This document shows positions 37,650-44,909 of a stretch of DNA of 64,000 nucleotides, piece after piece. Position 1 is the stretch's first letter. The number at the start of each line of letters is the position of its first letter. The stretch is taken from positions 124,001 to 188,000 of the forward strand of contig NZ_JANZXB010000001.1 of the NCBI RefSeq assembly GCF_025371035.1. Direction: 5' to 3'. The translations under genes and the position numbers were made by a program. This DNA comes from Sphingomonas sp. LC-1. Its GTDB lineage: Bacteria > Pseudomonadota > Alphaproteobacteria > Sphingomonadales > Sphingomonadaceae. The notes beneath the pieces are model-generated. The model made no database searches. It was not told the DNA's origin and saw nothing but the letters and a program-made list of their open reading frames with translations.

Positions 37650-37880
37650 ATGTTGCGACGCCATATTTCCTCGTTGATCCTTCTTGCCGCCGCCGCAACG
37701 GTCGCGGGCTGCTCGCCCTCCGGATCGGGCAATGTCACCGCGGTCGACAACCAAGCTGCGCTGGCGCTGGATAACGAGGTGATCGCGAATGACGAAGGCG
37801 TGCTGAACGAGGATAGCGCGGTCGGCAATGACCTGCTCTCGGACAATGGGGTGACCCTGAACGCCGCGAACGCGAATTGA
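37650..37880 (+). CDS. Small Asn/Asp-rich lipoprotein
   Basis: A 76-residue protein with a lipoprotein leader and lipobox VAGC (C21). The mature 55 residues are rich in Asn, Asp, Ala, Val and Leu, with loosely repeated blocks (VDNQAALALDNEV, NDEGVLNEDSAVGNDLLSDNG) and a C-terminal AANAN. It is acidic, probably anchored to the outer membrane, and of unknown function. Divergent from the serine protease with a 70-bp promoter gap, and closed by a strong terminator, so it is probably well expressed. Related in style, but not in sequence, to the heptad-repeat lipoprotein at 23.3 kb. Confidence 0.7.
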   Translation: MLRRHISSLILLAAAATVAGCSPSGSGNVTAVDNQAALALDNEVIANDEGVLNEDSAVGNDLLSDNGVTLNAANAN

Positions 37881-37959
37881 TTTTTCCCTCGGTGGCGGGT
37901 CCTTAGCGGGCTCTAAACCGCTCCTCCTCGCCAAAGGAAGCTCCCTAAGGCGATCGACT

Positions 37960-37994
37960 GGCCCGGCGGATGGTACCCGTCGGGCCTTTTTTTT
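37960..37994 (+). terminator. Strong Rho-independent terminator after the Asn/Asp-rich lipoprotein
   Basis: GGCCCGGCGG pairs with CCGTCGGGCC (10 bp, one G-U) around a 7-base loop, followed by eight T residues. It lies 80 bases past the lipoprotein stop and ahead of the convergent RBBP9-like gene. Confidence 0.92.
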
Positions 37995-37996
37995 CG

Positions 37997-38593
37997 TCAG
38001 CGGTCGGAATGGCCCAGCGTGCGCAGGATGCGCAAATCCTGCTCCACCACGCCGGCCGAGAGACGCTCGATCAGGCGCTGGGCCTGACGCCACATGCCGG
38101 TCGGTGGCGGGGCCGCGACGGGGGCGTCCAGCAACCGCCCGCCGCACATTTGCGCCAGGGCCGATCCATGAACCGAACCATCGACGATCAGCGAGGGGAA
38201 TGGCAGCGCGCCATCGGGCGATGCGAAAAGCTGCCCGCCGCTACGCTCCAGCGCGGTCGCGGCGGGTGGCTGGAAGAACAGGGCACCCGCGACCTTCGAG
38301 ACATAATGGCTGGGCGACAACCGCGCCCACCAGATGCTGGCGAGGCACGCCGCCCCTTCCGCCACCAGCAACACGGTCTTGTCGGCATGGGCCACCGCAT
38401 GATCCAGCCGAGTCGCCCAAATGTCCCGCGCCTCGCGTGAGGCGCCATCGAACGGCAATTGGACATCGCCCTGTCGCGGCCAGGCGAACAGATTTTCCCA
38501 GGGCATGGTCCGCTCGCCATCCACCATGGGCAGGGTGATGATCGAAAAGGGGTCATTTAGACGCAGTTCGGCCGGCATGGTCTGCTCCGTCAT
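37997..38593 (-). CDS. RBBP9/YdeN-like alpha/beta-hydrolase protein without a nucleophile serine
   Basis: A protein of 198 residues that looks like the RBBP9/YdeN family of small alpha/beta hydrolases: an early W region (TMPWENLFAWPRQGDVQ), a domain with ATRLDHAVAHADKTVLLVAEGAACLASIWW where the nucleophile elbow should be, and a late AHSD-like end (LRTLGHSDR). The elbow reads VAEGAAC rather than G/H-x-S-x-G, so the serine is absent and catalysis is doubtful. A start at MPAELRLND five codons later is possible. Function unknown. Confidence 0.6.
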   Translation of the reverse strand: MTEQTMPAELRLNDPFSIITLPMVDGERTMPWENLFAWPRQGDVQLPFDGASREARDIWATRLDHAVAHADKTVLLVAEGAACLASIWWARLSPSHYVSKVAGALFFQPPAATALERSGGQLFASPDGALPFPSLIVDGSVHGSALAQMCGGRLLDAPVAAPPPTGMWRQAQRLIERLSAGVVEQDLRILRTLGHSDR

Positions 38594-38654
38594 TGGCGCC
38601 CCTAAGCTACGCCACTTCGCGCGAAGGGCAAGAGCCCGTCGCCTTATCGCAGCG

Positions 38655-39074
38655 TCATTCCGACGTGGCGAGCCGTGCCGGACGCCGCGAACTGCTGAGC
38701 GCTGTGGCGATGCTGTCGACCATCAGCTCATATTGGTCGGCGGTGTAACCCGCCGCCAGAAAGGCGCGAACCTCATGCGAGGGCACGCTATAGCCATGGT
38801 GCCAGCTCAGCACCGCCATGCGCCGCAGCGCCTCCAGCGAGGGATCGGCCAGACGGGGATTGCGCGTCTCGCCAAAAATGCTGCCCAGCGCGCGGCTCAG
38901 CTTGCCCGGTGCGCGCAGGCTGGCGATGCGGTCCCGACGGGCCAGCGCCACGACCTGCCATTCGAGCGCGGAAAGCCGAGCGTCGGGACGGATCGCCGAC
39001 GCGCCGCGCTGCGTGATGGCCGCATCGACCGCGACGCGGGCGGCACCGATTTCCTGAAAAGCGACATAGGCCAT
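38655..39074 (-). CDS. Conserved hypothetical protein, possible target of the adjacent TetR regulator
   Basis: A soluble protein of 139 residues, mostly helical, starting MAYVAFQEIGAARVAVDAAI. Conserved-looking segments include LSALEWQVVALARRD, RNPRLADPSLEALRRMAVLSWHHGYSVPSHEV and FLAAGYTADQYELMVDSIA. I recognise the type as a recurring sphingomonad hypothetical but know no function; it does not resemble an efflux pump. Its promoter (39209-39237) carries two operator-like palindromes matching one at the tetR start, suggesting TetR control. The 5' leader would be about 120 bases. Confidence 0.7.
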   Translation of the reverse strand: MAYVAFQEIGAARVAVDAAITQRGASAIRPDARLSALEWQVVALARRDRIASLRAPGKLSRALGSIFGETRNPRLADPSLEALRRMAVLSWHHGYSVPSHEVRAFLAAGYTADQYELMVDSIATALSSSRRPARLATSE

Positions 39075-39199
39075 GAGACTACCCCTTCTGTCGCGCGACA
39101 TCCCGCGCGCCCGGCCTGTGCCCGACGCGATCGGCAGTCCGTAGCCCGCCGCCGTGCTGTCTCGCTTGTTATCGATCAGAAAGGCCCGAAGCGCCTTCC

Positions 39200-39213
39200 A
39201 TACCGAGTGGTAT
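39200..39213. promoter_or_regulatory. Operator-like palindrome 1 (TetR)
   Basis: ATACCGAGTGGTAT is an inverted repeat (ATACC/GGTAT) overlapping the -10 of a leftward promoter. It shares its arms with the sites at 39246 and 39867. Inferred target: the TetR regulator encoded alongside. Confidence 0.7.
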
Positions 39214-39237
39214 ATTAACCGATGGAAAGGTCGTCAA
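39209..39237 (-). promoter_or_regulatory. Leftward sigma70-type promoter of the hypothetical gene
   Basis: On the minus strand, TTGACG (39237-39232) and TATACC (39214-39209) are separated by exactly 17 bases. The -10 overlaps palindrome 1, and palindrome 2 lies just upstream of the -35, a classical repression layout. Confidence 0.6.
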
Positions 39238-39245
39238 GCAGTTTT

Positions 39246-39259
39246 ATACCGGGTGGTAT
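39246..39259. promoter_or_regulatory. Operator-like palindrome 2 (TetR)
   Basis: ATACCGGGTGGTAT, the same ATACC/GGTAT arms with a one-base different centre, abuts the tetR stop codon and sits 9 bases upstream of the leftward -35 hexamer. Confidence 0.7.
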
Positions 39260-39868
39260 TTAACGCGAAGGCCAGAGTGCCATGCCGGTTTCGACCAGCG
39301 TTTCCAGATCCGCGCGCGTCGCGCCGGACCCGGCCTGCACCGCCATCCCCTGGAACAAGGCATAGAGATATTGCGTCAGCCCTTCGGGATCGACGCCGTC
39401 GCGCAGATCACCTTCTTCCTTGGCCCGCTGGAAACGCGCCAGCAGTGCGGCCTGGGACGAGGCTCGCCGGGCGACGACCTCCGCCTTGATCGATTCGGCC
39501 TCTGCCCCGCAAGCCACCGAGAGGATGACGCCCAGACACCCTTGCGGCTCGTCGCAATTGGTCTGCGCATCAAGCGCGCCGCGCAACAGATACTCGGCTA
39601 CCGCGCGGGCGGTCGGCTGCTCCAGCGCGTCGCGCATATAAGCGAGCTTTTCGGCTTCGTAGAGATCCAGCGCCTTGTGGAACAAGGCTTCCTTATTGCC
39701 GAATGCGGCATAGAGGCTGGGCTTGGTGATTCCCATCGCCTCGGTCAGGTCGGCCATAGACGCGCCCTCATAGCCCTTGCTCCAAAACACCCGGAGCGCG
39801 GCTGCCAGGGCCTTGTCAGTGCAGAATTCGCGTGGCCGCCCCTTACAGACGGGCAATAGGTTTTTCAT
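39260..39868 (-). CDS. TetR/AcrR-family transcriptional regulator
   Basis: The 202-residue protein has an N-terminal HTH (about 12-58; DKALAAALRVFWSKGYEGASMADLTEAMGITKPSLYAAFGNKEALF, given here by its ends only: DKALAAAL to KEALF) and a variable ligand domain with two Cys (NCDEPQGCLG). This subclass (GxxxTKPSLYAAFGNKE) often represses transporters or reductases. An operator-like sequence overlaps its own start codon and two more stand downstream ahead of the next gene, so autoregulation plus control of that gene is likely. It follows the permease gene by 81 bases. Confidence 0.9.
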   Translation of the reverse strand: MKNLLPVCKGRPREFCTDKALAAALRVFWSKGYEGASMADLTEAMGITKPSLYAAFGNKEALFHKALDLYEAEKLAYMRDALEQPTARAVAEYLLRGALDAQTNCDEPQGCLGVILSVACGAEAESIKAEVVARRASSQAALLARFQRAKEEGDLRDGVDPEGLTQYLYALFQGMAVQAGSGATRADLETLVETGMALWPSR

Positions 39869-39880
39869 AACACTCGGTAT
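39867..39880. promoter_or_regulatory. Operator-like site 3 at the tetR start
   Basis: Read on the minus strand this is ATACCGAGTGTTAT, matching palindrome 1 (ATACCGAGTGGTAT) at 13 of 14 positions and overlapping the tetR start codon. It suggests autorepression. Confidence 0.65.
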
Positions 39881-39949
39881 AGAATTATCCGAGCGGTTTG
39901 GAAAGCCCCGGCGGTCGCATCGACGCGCCGGGGTCCTTCCCGATCGGGA

Positions 39950-41353
39950 TCAGGCTTGCGCCAAGGCGCTCCGACGGCGGCCATAGGCGAAGTAAAAGGC
40001 CAGGCCCGCCGCGTTCCAGATGGCGAAACGGACGATGGTCGAGCTGGGCAGGCTGAACAACAGATAGAGGCAACCCGCGATCGCCAGCGTCCCGACCAGA
40101 TAGGGCTGCGGACAGCGGAACAGCCGCTTGGCATCGGGCGCCTTGCGACGCAGCACCATCAGGCAGGCACCCACCGAGATGAACGCGAGCAAGGTGCCCG
40201 CATTGGCAAGCTCGGCAATCTCGTCCAGCCGGAAGATACCCGCCACCAGCGCGATCGACACGCCGGTGACCAGCGTGATGCGGGTCGGCGCGCCGCTCCG
40301 CTTGCTGACCACCGCCAGCGATTGCGGCAGAAGTCCATCGCGCGCCATGGTGAAGAAGATGCGGCTTTGCCCATACATCATCACCAGAATGACTGAGGGC
40401 AGCGCGATGACCGCCGCCAGCGCGATCAGATGCGCCGCCGTCGGCTGCCCCAGCGACCGCAGGACCAGCGCCAGCGGCTCGGGCGAGTTGGCCAGTTGCT
40501 GGAAGGGCAGCGCGCCGACCGCCGTCACCGCGACCGCCATATAGATCAGGGTGCAGACCAGCATCGATCCGACGATGCCGATGGTCAGGTCGCGGCCCGG
40601 ATTCTTGGCCTCCTCCGCCGAGGTCGCCACCGCGTCGAAGCCGTAAAAGGCAAAGAAGACGATCGCCGCCGCCGCCATGACGCCGCGCTTGGCGCCATCC
40701 ACTTCGGTCGCGGCAAAGCCATAGGGCATGAACGGGTGGAGATTGTCCGCGCTGAACGCCGGGGACGCGAAGGCGACGAAGACGCCCAGCGCCACCAGCT
40801 TCACCACCACCAGAATGATGTTCAGCGTCGCGCTTTCGCGGGTACCCGCGACGAGCATTCCCATCACGGACAGCGCGACGAGCACCGCCGGCAGGTTGAT
40901 GATGCCGCCGCCATGCGGGCCGGACAGAAGCTCGGGGGGCAGATGCACGCCCGCCGCCTGTATCCATCCGACCAGATAGCCCGACCAGCCGACCGCCACG
41001 GTCGAGCAGGCCAGCGAATATTCCAGGATCAGGCTCCACCCCACGACCCAGGCGAGCGTCTCACCCAGCGCGGTATAGCTGAAGGTATAGGCGCTGCCCG
41101 CCGCCGGAATCAGCGTGGCGAGTTCGGCATAGGCCAAGGCGGCACAGGCGCACACCGCACCGGCGATGGCAAAGGCCAGGATCACCGCGGGTCCCGCGCG
41201 CTCCGCCCCAACGCCGGTCAGCGTGTAGATGCCGGTGCCGACGATCGCGCCGACCCCCAGGGCGATCAGATGCGGCCAGCTCAGCGTCTTGGCCAGCGCC
41301 TGCCCCTCGCCATGCTGGGTCGCGCTGCCCAGCGGTTTTAACGGTCCGAACAT
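39950..41353 (-). CDS. APC-superfamily amino acid permease
   Basis: A protein of 467 residues with about 12 membrane helices. LIALGVGAIVGTGIYTLTGVGAERAGPA is the first helix pair of the cationic-amino-acid/YfnA-type transporters, followed by AYAELATLIPAAGSAYTFSY and FFAFYGFDAVATSAEEAKNPGRDL. It imports amino acids with protons or exchanges them at the inner membrane; specificity is not visible. It is the last gene of the leftward set DHDPS-like, GntR, permease, so imino or amino acids from peptide breakdown (proline or hydroxyproline) are a reasonable guess. Confidence 0.9.
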   Translation of the reverse strand: MFGPLKPLGSATQHGEGQALAKTLSWPHLIALGVGAIVGTGIYTLTGVGAERAGPAVILAFAIAGAVCACAALAYAELATLIPAAGSAYTFSYTALGETLAWVVGWSLILEYSLACSTVAVGWSGYLVGWIQAAGVHLPPELLSGPHGGGIINLPAVLVALSVMGMLVAGTRESATLNIILVVVKLVALGVFVAFASPAFSADNLHPFMPYGFAATEVDGAKRGVMAAAAIVFFAFYGFDAVATSAEEAKNPGRDLTIGIVGSMLVCTLIYMAVAVTAVGALPFQQLANSPEPLALVLRSLGQPTAAHLIALAAVIALPSVILVMMYGQSRIFFTMARDGLLPQSLAVVSKRSGAPTRITLVTGVSIALVAGIFRLDEIAELANAGTLLAFISVGACLMVLRRKAPDAKRLFRCPQPYLVGTLAIAGCLYLLFSLPSSTIVRFAIWNAAGLAFYFAYGRRRSALAQA

Positions 41354-41404
41354 CGATGGAAATCCCCCCGCCCTGTGACTGGTTGTCCTATGGGCTCATG
41401 ATTG

Positions 41405-42115
41405 TCAGACGACGGGTGAAAACCCGCCTTTCAGGTCCATCAGCGTGGACCGGATATGCGCGTCAAGCAATCCCTGAAGCCGCGCCGCATCGCGGGCCAT
41501 GAAGGCATCAAGCTGTTCGCGATGCTCCAGATGCGCGCGCGCGTCGCGACCCGCGGGTTGCAGATGGGCGACGACATAACGCTCGGCCAGCACCGCCAAT
41601 TGGCGGACGAGCTGGATGGTCAAGGGGCGCCGAACTGGGCGCACCATGGCCATGTGGAATTGGCGATTGCAGACGGCGACGCGTGCCAGATCGCTCTGGG
41701 CCGCCTGATCGAGCGCATCGAACGCCGCGACCAGCTTCACGCGGTCCTCGTCATCGGCGACCAGCGAGGCTTGGGCCGCCGCGATCGGTTCGATCTTCAG
41801 GCGGAGGCCGTAGATATCCTCGGCCTGTTCGGCGGACAGCGCGCCGATCATATAGCCGCGATTGGCGACGCCGTGGAGCAGACCTTCCTGCTCCAGCCGG
41901 GCCATCGCCTCGCGCAGCGGAATCTTGCTGACCCCCAGTTCGGCGGCCAGCGCATCCTGGCGGATCGGACGATCGGCGGGGATCGCGCCCGCGATGATCC
42001 GTTCGCGGACGATCGCGAAGATGCGATCCGCCAGCGTCTGCACGACGATGACGCCCTCGCCCCGATGACGCCCGTCATCGAGCGCGCTGTCCAGGGGCGA
42101 GAGCGTCGTCGCCAT
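41405..42115 (-). CDS. GntR-family transcriptional regulator, FCD type (paralogue 2)
   Basis: The protein of 236 residues has a winged helix-turn-helix (about 28-92; QDALAAELGVSKIPLREAMARLEQEGLL) and an FCD domain (about 100-225) with NRQFHMAMVR and LEHREQLDAF. It overlaps the DHDPS-like stop codon (ATGA) and precedes the permease gene, so it is probably the local regulator. GTATAC-centred sites upstream of the DHDPS-like and GH127 genes fit the N(y)GT...AC(N)y style of GntR operators. A start at VIVVQTLADRIF about 22 codons later would resemble paralogue 1. Confidence 0.9.
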   Translation of the reverse strand: MATTLSPLDSALDDGRHRGEGVIVVQTLADRIFAIVRERIIAGAIPADRPIRQDALAAELGVSKIPLREAMARLEQEGLLHGVANRGYMIGALSAEQAEDIYGLRLKIEPIAAAQASLVADDEDRVKLVAAFDALDQAAQSDLARVAVCNRQFHMAMVRPVRRPLTIQLVRQLAVLAERYVVAHLQPAGRDARAHLEHREQLDAFMARDAARLQGLLDAHIRSTLMDLKGGFSPVV

Positions 42116-43029
42116 CAGGCGGCCTTGGCCTGGCCCAGGGCCGGACGGGTCGCGGCAGCCTTTTCGACCATCGCGATCACCTCGGCACGACGTTCGCCCT
42201 CAAGGACATAACGCGGCGGCAGCACCCGCTCCGAGCCACGCCCCATGACCTGTTCGGCCAGCTTGATCGACTGGACCAGATCATGCTCGGCATCGAGATG
42301 GAGCAGCGGCATGAACCAGCGATAGATTTCCATCGCCTTGGCATGATCGCCGCGCTCGAACGCCGCGACCAGTTCGACCGACTCCTTGGGGAAGGCGTTG
42401 GTCAGGCCCGAGACCCAGCCCTGCGCGCCCAGATACAGCCCCTCGAGCGCCACGTCGTCGAGACCGGCGAACAGGGTGTAACGGTCACCGAACGCATTGC
42501 GGAAATCGGTGAAACGGCGGGTGTCGGGCGCCGACTCCTTGACCGCGACGATGTTCTTCACATCGACCAGCGCCTCCAGAACCGTCTGGTCGATCACTGT
42601 GCGATAGGCGGGCGGATTGTTGTAGAGCATGATCGGCAGCCCGGTCTGGTCCGCCACGCCCTTGAAGTGGTTCACCAGTTCATGCGCCTTAGGCACATAG
42701 ACCATCGGCGGCAGCAGCATCAGGCCGTCGGCCCCGGCCTTTTCCGCCGCCTGGGCATAACGGACCGCGCGGCGCGTGTCATATTCGGACACGCCGGTGA
42801 TGACCGGAACACGCCCGGCCACCGCCTCGACGATCGCGGTCAGCACCGTGACCTTCTCGTCATAGTCGAGCGAGTTGTTCTCGCCGACCGTGCCGAGCGC
42901 GATCACGCCGGTCACGCCGTCGCGAACCAGATCGTCGACGACACGCTGCGTATCGGCGAGGTCGATCGACAGATCCTCCCGAACCTGGGTCGTCACTGCG
43001 GGGAATACGCCGCGCCAGCCGATGCTCAC
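42115..43029 (-). CDS. DHDPS-superfamily aldolase/deaminase (candidate 1-pyrroline-4-hydroxy-2-carboxylate deaminase or L-KDA dehydratase)
   Basis: The 304-residue TIM-barrel protein keeps the Schiff-base K164 (IVAVKESAPD) and Y136 (IMLYNNPP), but reads GTVGENNSL instead of the DapA GTTGEA and continues FPAVTTQ, so it is not a lysine enzyme. Related proteins act on 4-hydroxyproline (deaminase to alpha-ketoglutarate semialdehyde) or on 2-keto-3-deoxy sugar acids such as L-KDA. The nearby imino-acid reductase and permease favour the first; the GH127 arabinosidase would suit either. An 11-base shared operator-like sequence lies 27 bases upstream. First gene of a unit with the GntR and permease genes. 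Confidence 0.75.
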   Translation of the reverse strand: MSIGWRGVFPAVTTQVREDLSIDLADTQRVVDDLVRDGVTGVIALGTVGENNSLDYDEKVTVLTAIVEAVAGRVPVITGVSEYDTRRAVRYAQAAEKAGADGLMLLPPMVYVPKAHELVNHFKGVADQTGLPIMLYNNPPAYRTVIDQTVLEALVDVKNIVAVKESAPDTRRFTDFRNAFGDRYTLFAGLDDVALEGLYLGAQGWVSGLTNAFPKESVELVAAFERGDHAKAMEIYRWFMPLLHLDAEHDLVQSIKLAEQVMGRGSERVLPPRYVLEGERRAEVIAMVEKAAATRPALGQAKAA

Positions 43030-43055
43030 AATCAGTCTTCCTGCTATTGTTCTAG

Positions 43056-43066
43056 ATACTGTATAC
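43056..43066. promoter_or_regulatory. Shared operator-like sequence, copy 1 (DHDPS-like gene)
   Basis: ATACTGTATAC, centred on the palindrome GTATAC, lies 27-37 bases upstream of the DHDPS-like gene. The identical 11-base sequence occurs in front of the GH127 gene. Inferred binding site of the local GntR regulator. Confidence 0.6.
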
Positions 43067-43099
43067 TTTCTTATCGAATGATCGCGATCCGGTCAACGA

Positions 43100-44893
43100 T
43101 CATTCCTCGTCGGGATAGGGCCCCTTGCCGCCTTCCGCGATAAAGCGATCGTTGCGCTGCTCGATCACGCCGAGCGGCACATAACCCAGTTGCAGCATGG
43201 CATCGTGCCACGCACGGATGTTGAACTTCGGCCCCAGGGCCTTCTCCGCCTTGGCCCGTGCGCGCTGGAAGGCGAGCTGCCCCATATAATAGGACAGCGC
43301 CTGACCCGGCCATGCGATATAGCGGTCTACCTCGGTCTCGATCTCGTGATCCGAAAGGGCGGTATTGTCATGCAGATAGGCCTGCGCCTTCTCACGGCTC
43401 CACCCCATGGCATGGATGCCGGTATCGACCACCAGCCGGGCGGCGCGCCACGCCTGATAGGAAAGCATGCCGAACCGGTCATAGGGCGTCTTGTAGAAGC
43501 CCATATCCTCGCCCAGCGCCTCGCAATAGAGCGCCCAGCCCTCGCCATAAGCCGACAGATAGCTGTCGCGGCGGAAAGCGGGCAGGTCCTTGTTTTCGGC
43601 GGCCAGCGGCATCTGGAACGCATGGCCCGGCGCGCTCTCGTGCAGCGTCAGCGCGGGTAGCGCATAGAGTGAACGCGACGGAAGATTATACGTGTTGACC
43701 AGATAGATACCCGTGCCCCCACGACCGGCGGTATAGAAAGGGGCCAGGTCGGCGGGCACCGGCTTGATGGCGAAACGGCTGCGCGGCAGGCGGCCGAACC
43801 AGTCCGACGCGATCCCGTCGAAACTCTTGGCAAGCCAAGCCGCCCGGTCGAGCAGGTCCTGCGGCGTCTTGGCGTAGAATTGCGGATCGGTGCGCAGGAA
43901 GGTCAGGAAGGCGGGGAAGTCGCCCTTGAACTTCACCTCCTTCATCACGCCGTCCATCCGCGCACGGATCCGCTGCATTTCGGACAGGCCGATCGCATGG
44001 ACCTGTTCCGCAGTCATGTCCGAGGTCACATATTCGCGGATCTTCGAACGGTAATAGGCCTTGCCATCGGGCAGGTCATAGGCCGCCGTGCTGGCCTGCG
44101 CGCGCGGCATATAGTCGTTGCGCAGGAAGGTCAGCAGCCGCTGATGCGCAGGCAGCACATCATCGCGGATCGCGGCTTGCGCCTCCGCCCGCAATGCCGC
44201 AGCCGTCGCGGGGGCGATGGTTGCAGGCATCGTCCTGAACGGTTCGTAGAAGGGCTGCTTTTCGCCCACACCCGCATCGATCACCTGCGCGACGCCAATG
44301 TCCCGCCCCTTCAGCGTGACGCGCGGGACCGTGAAGCCCCGCGCCAGCCCTGCGCGCATATTGACGATCTGCTGATCGAAATAGCGCGGCATCTGGTGCA
44401 GCATGGCGATATAGCCGCGATACTGGCTTTCCTTGGTGAAGCTGCCGCGCGACCAACTGGCGAGATTGCCCCAGAAGCTGGTATCCGCGTTGAGCGGCTT
44501 TTCATATTCGCGGAACCGCTGCGCGGCGAGCAGCGCGTCGATCTGGCCGCGATAGACCATGTAATCGGTGCGGACCTCGGGCGAGAGGGTGGCGGGGTCG
44601 ATCGCATCCAGCGCCTTGGCCGTCGACTCCCACCGCGCCAGTCGCGCGGCCTGGGCGGCCGGGCCGACATCGGGGAGTTGGCGCGAACCGGCGCTGCCGC
44701 TGTCCTCGTCGGCCGCATTCTGGCTGACGCGCCATTTATACTCGGCCTCCGACAGCGCACGGAAGCGGGCATCCGCCGCCGTTGGCGCTGGATTTGTGGC
44801 CCGTGCCGGGGTCGCGACCTTCGCGTCGGCAAAGCCGACCGGCAGGATCGCCAGGGCCACACCGGTCAGCAGCAACATGGTCCGGTTCGTCAT
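43100..44893 (-). CDS. Secreted DUF885-family zinc peptidase
   Basis: A protein of 597 residues with a signal peptide (MTNRTMLLLTGVALAILPVGFADA). DUF885 proteins are gluzincin-like carboxypeptidase/dipeptidase-type enzymes; the zinc motif here is HESAPGH (TLHESAPGHAFQ), with AYGEGWALYCEALGE supplying the third ligand. The mature protein is probably periplasmic. It lies 16 bases after the Ldh-family gene, same strand, so it belongs to the GH127-Ldh-peptidase unit and could release imino acids or dipeptides from glycopeptides. Confidence 0.9.
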   Translation of the reverse strand: MTNRTMLLLTGVALAILPVGFADAKVATPARATNPAPTAADARFRALSEAEYKWRVSQNAADEDSGSAGSRQLPDVGPAAQAARLARWESTAKALDAIDPATLSPEVRTDYMVYRGQIDALLAAQRFREYEKPLNADTSFWGNLASWSRGSFTKESQYRGYIAMLHQMPRYFDQQIVNMRAGLARGFTVPRVTLKGRDIGVAQVIDAGVGEKQPFYEPFRTMPATIAPATAAALRAEAQAAIRDDVLPAHQRLLTFLRNDYMPRAQASTAAYDLPDGKAYYRSKIREYVTSDMTAEQVHAIGLSEMQRIRARMDGVMKEVKFKGDFPAFLTFLRTDPQFYAKTPQDLLDRAAWLAKSFDGIASDWFGRLPRSRFAIKPVPADLAPFYTAGRGGTGIYLVNTYNLPSRSLYALPALTLHESAPGHAFQMPLAAENKDLPAFRRDSYLSAYGEGWALYCEALGEDMGFYKTPYDRFGMLSYQAWRAARLVVDTGIHAMGWSREKAQAYLHDNTALSDHEIETEVDRYIAWPGQALSYYMGQLAFQRARAKAEKALGPKFNIRAWHDAMLQLGYVPLGVIEQRNDRFIAEGGKGPYPDEE

Positions 44894-44909
44894 GCTTAAT
44901 CCCCTTTGC

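Noticed and set aside
42115-43029. A second dapA for lysine synthesis
   Set aside because: The GTTGEA motif is GTVGEN here, and the neighbours are catabolic genes; the true dapA lies at 13.7-14.6 kb.
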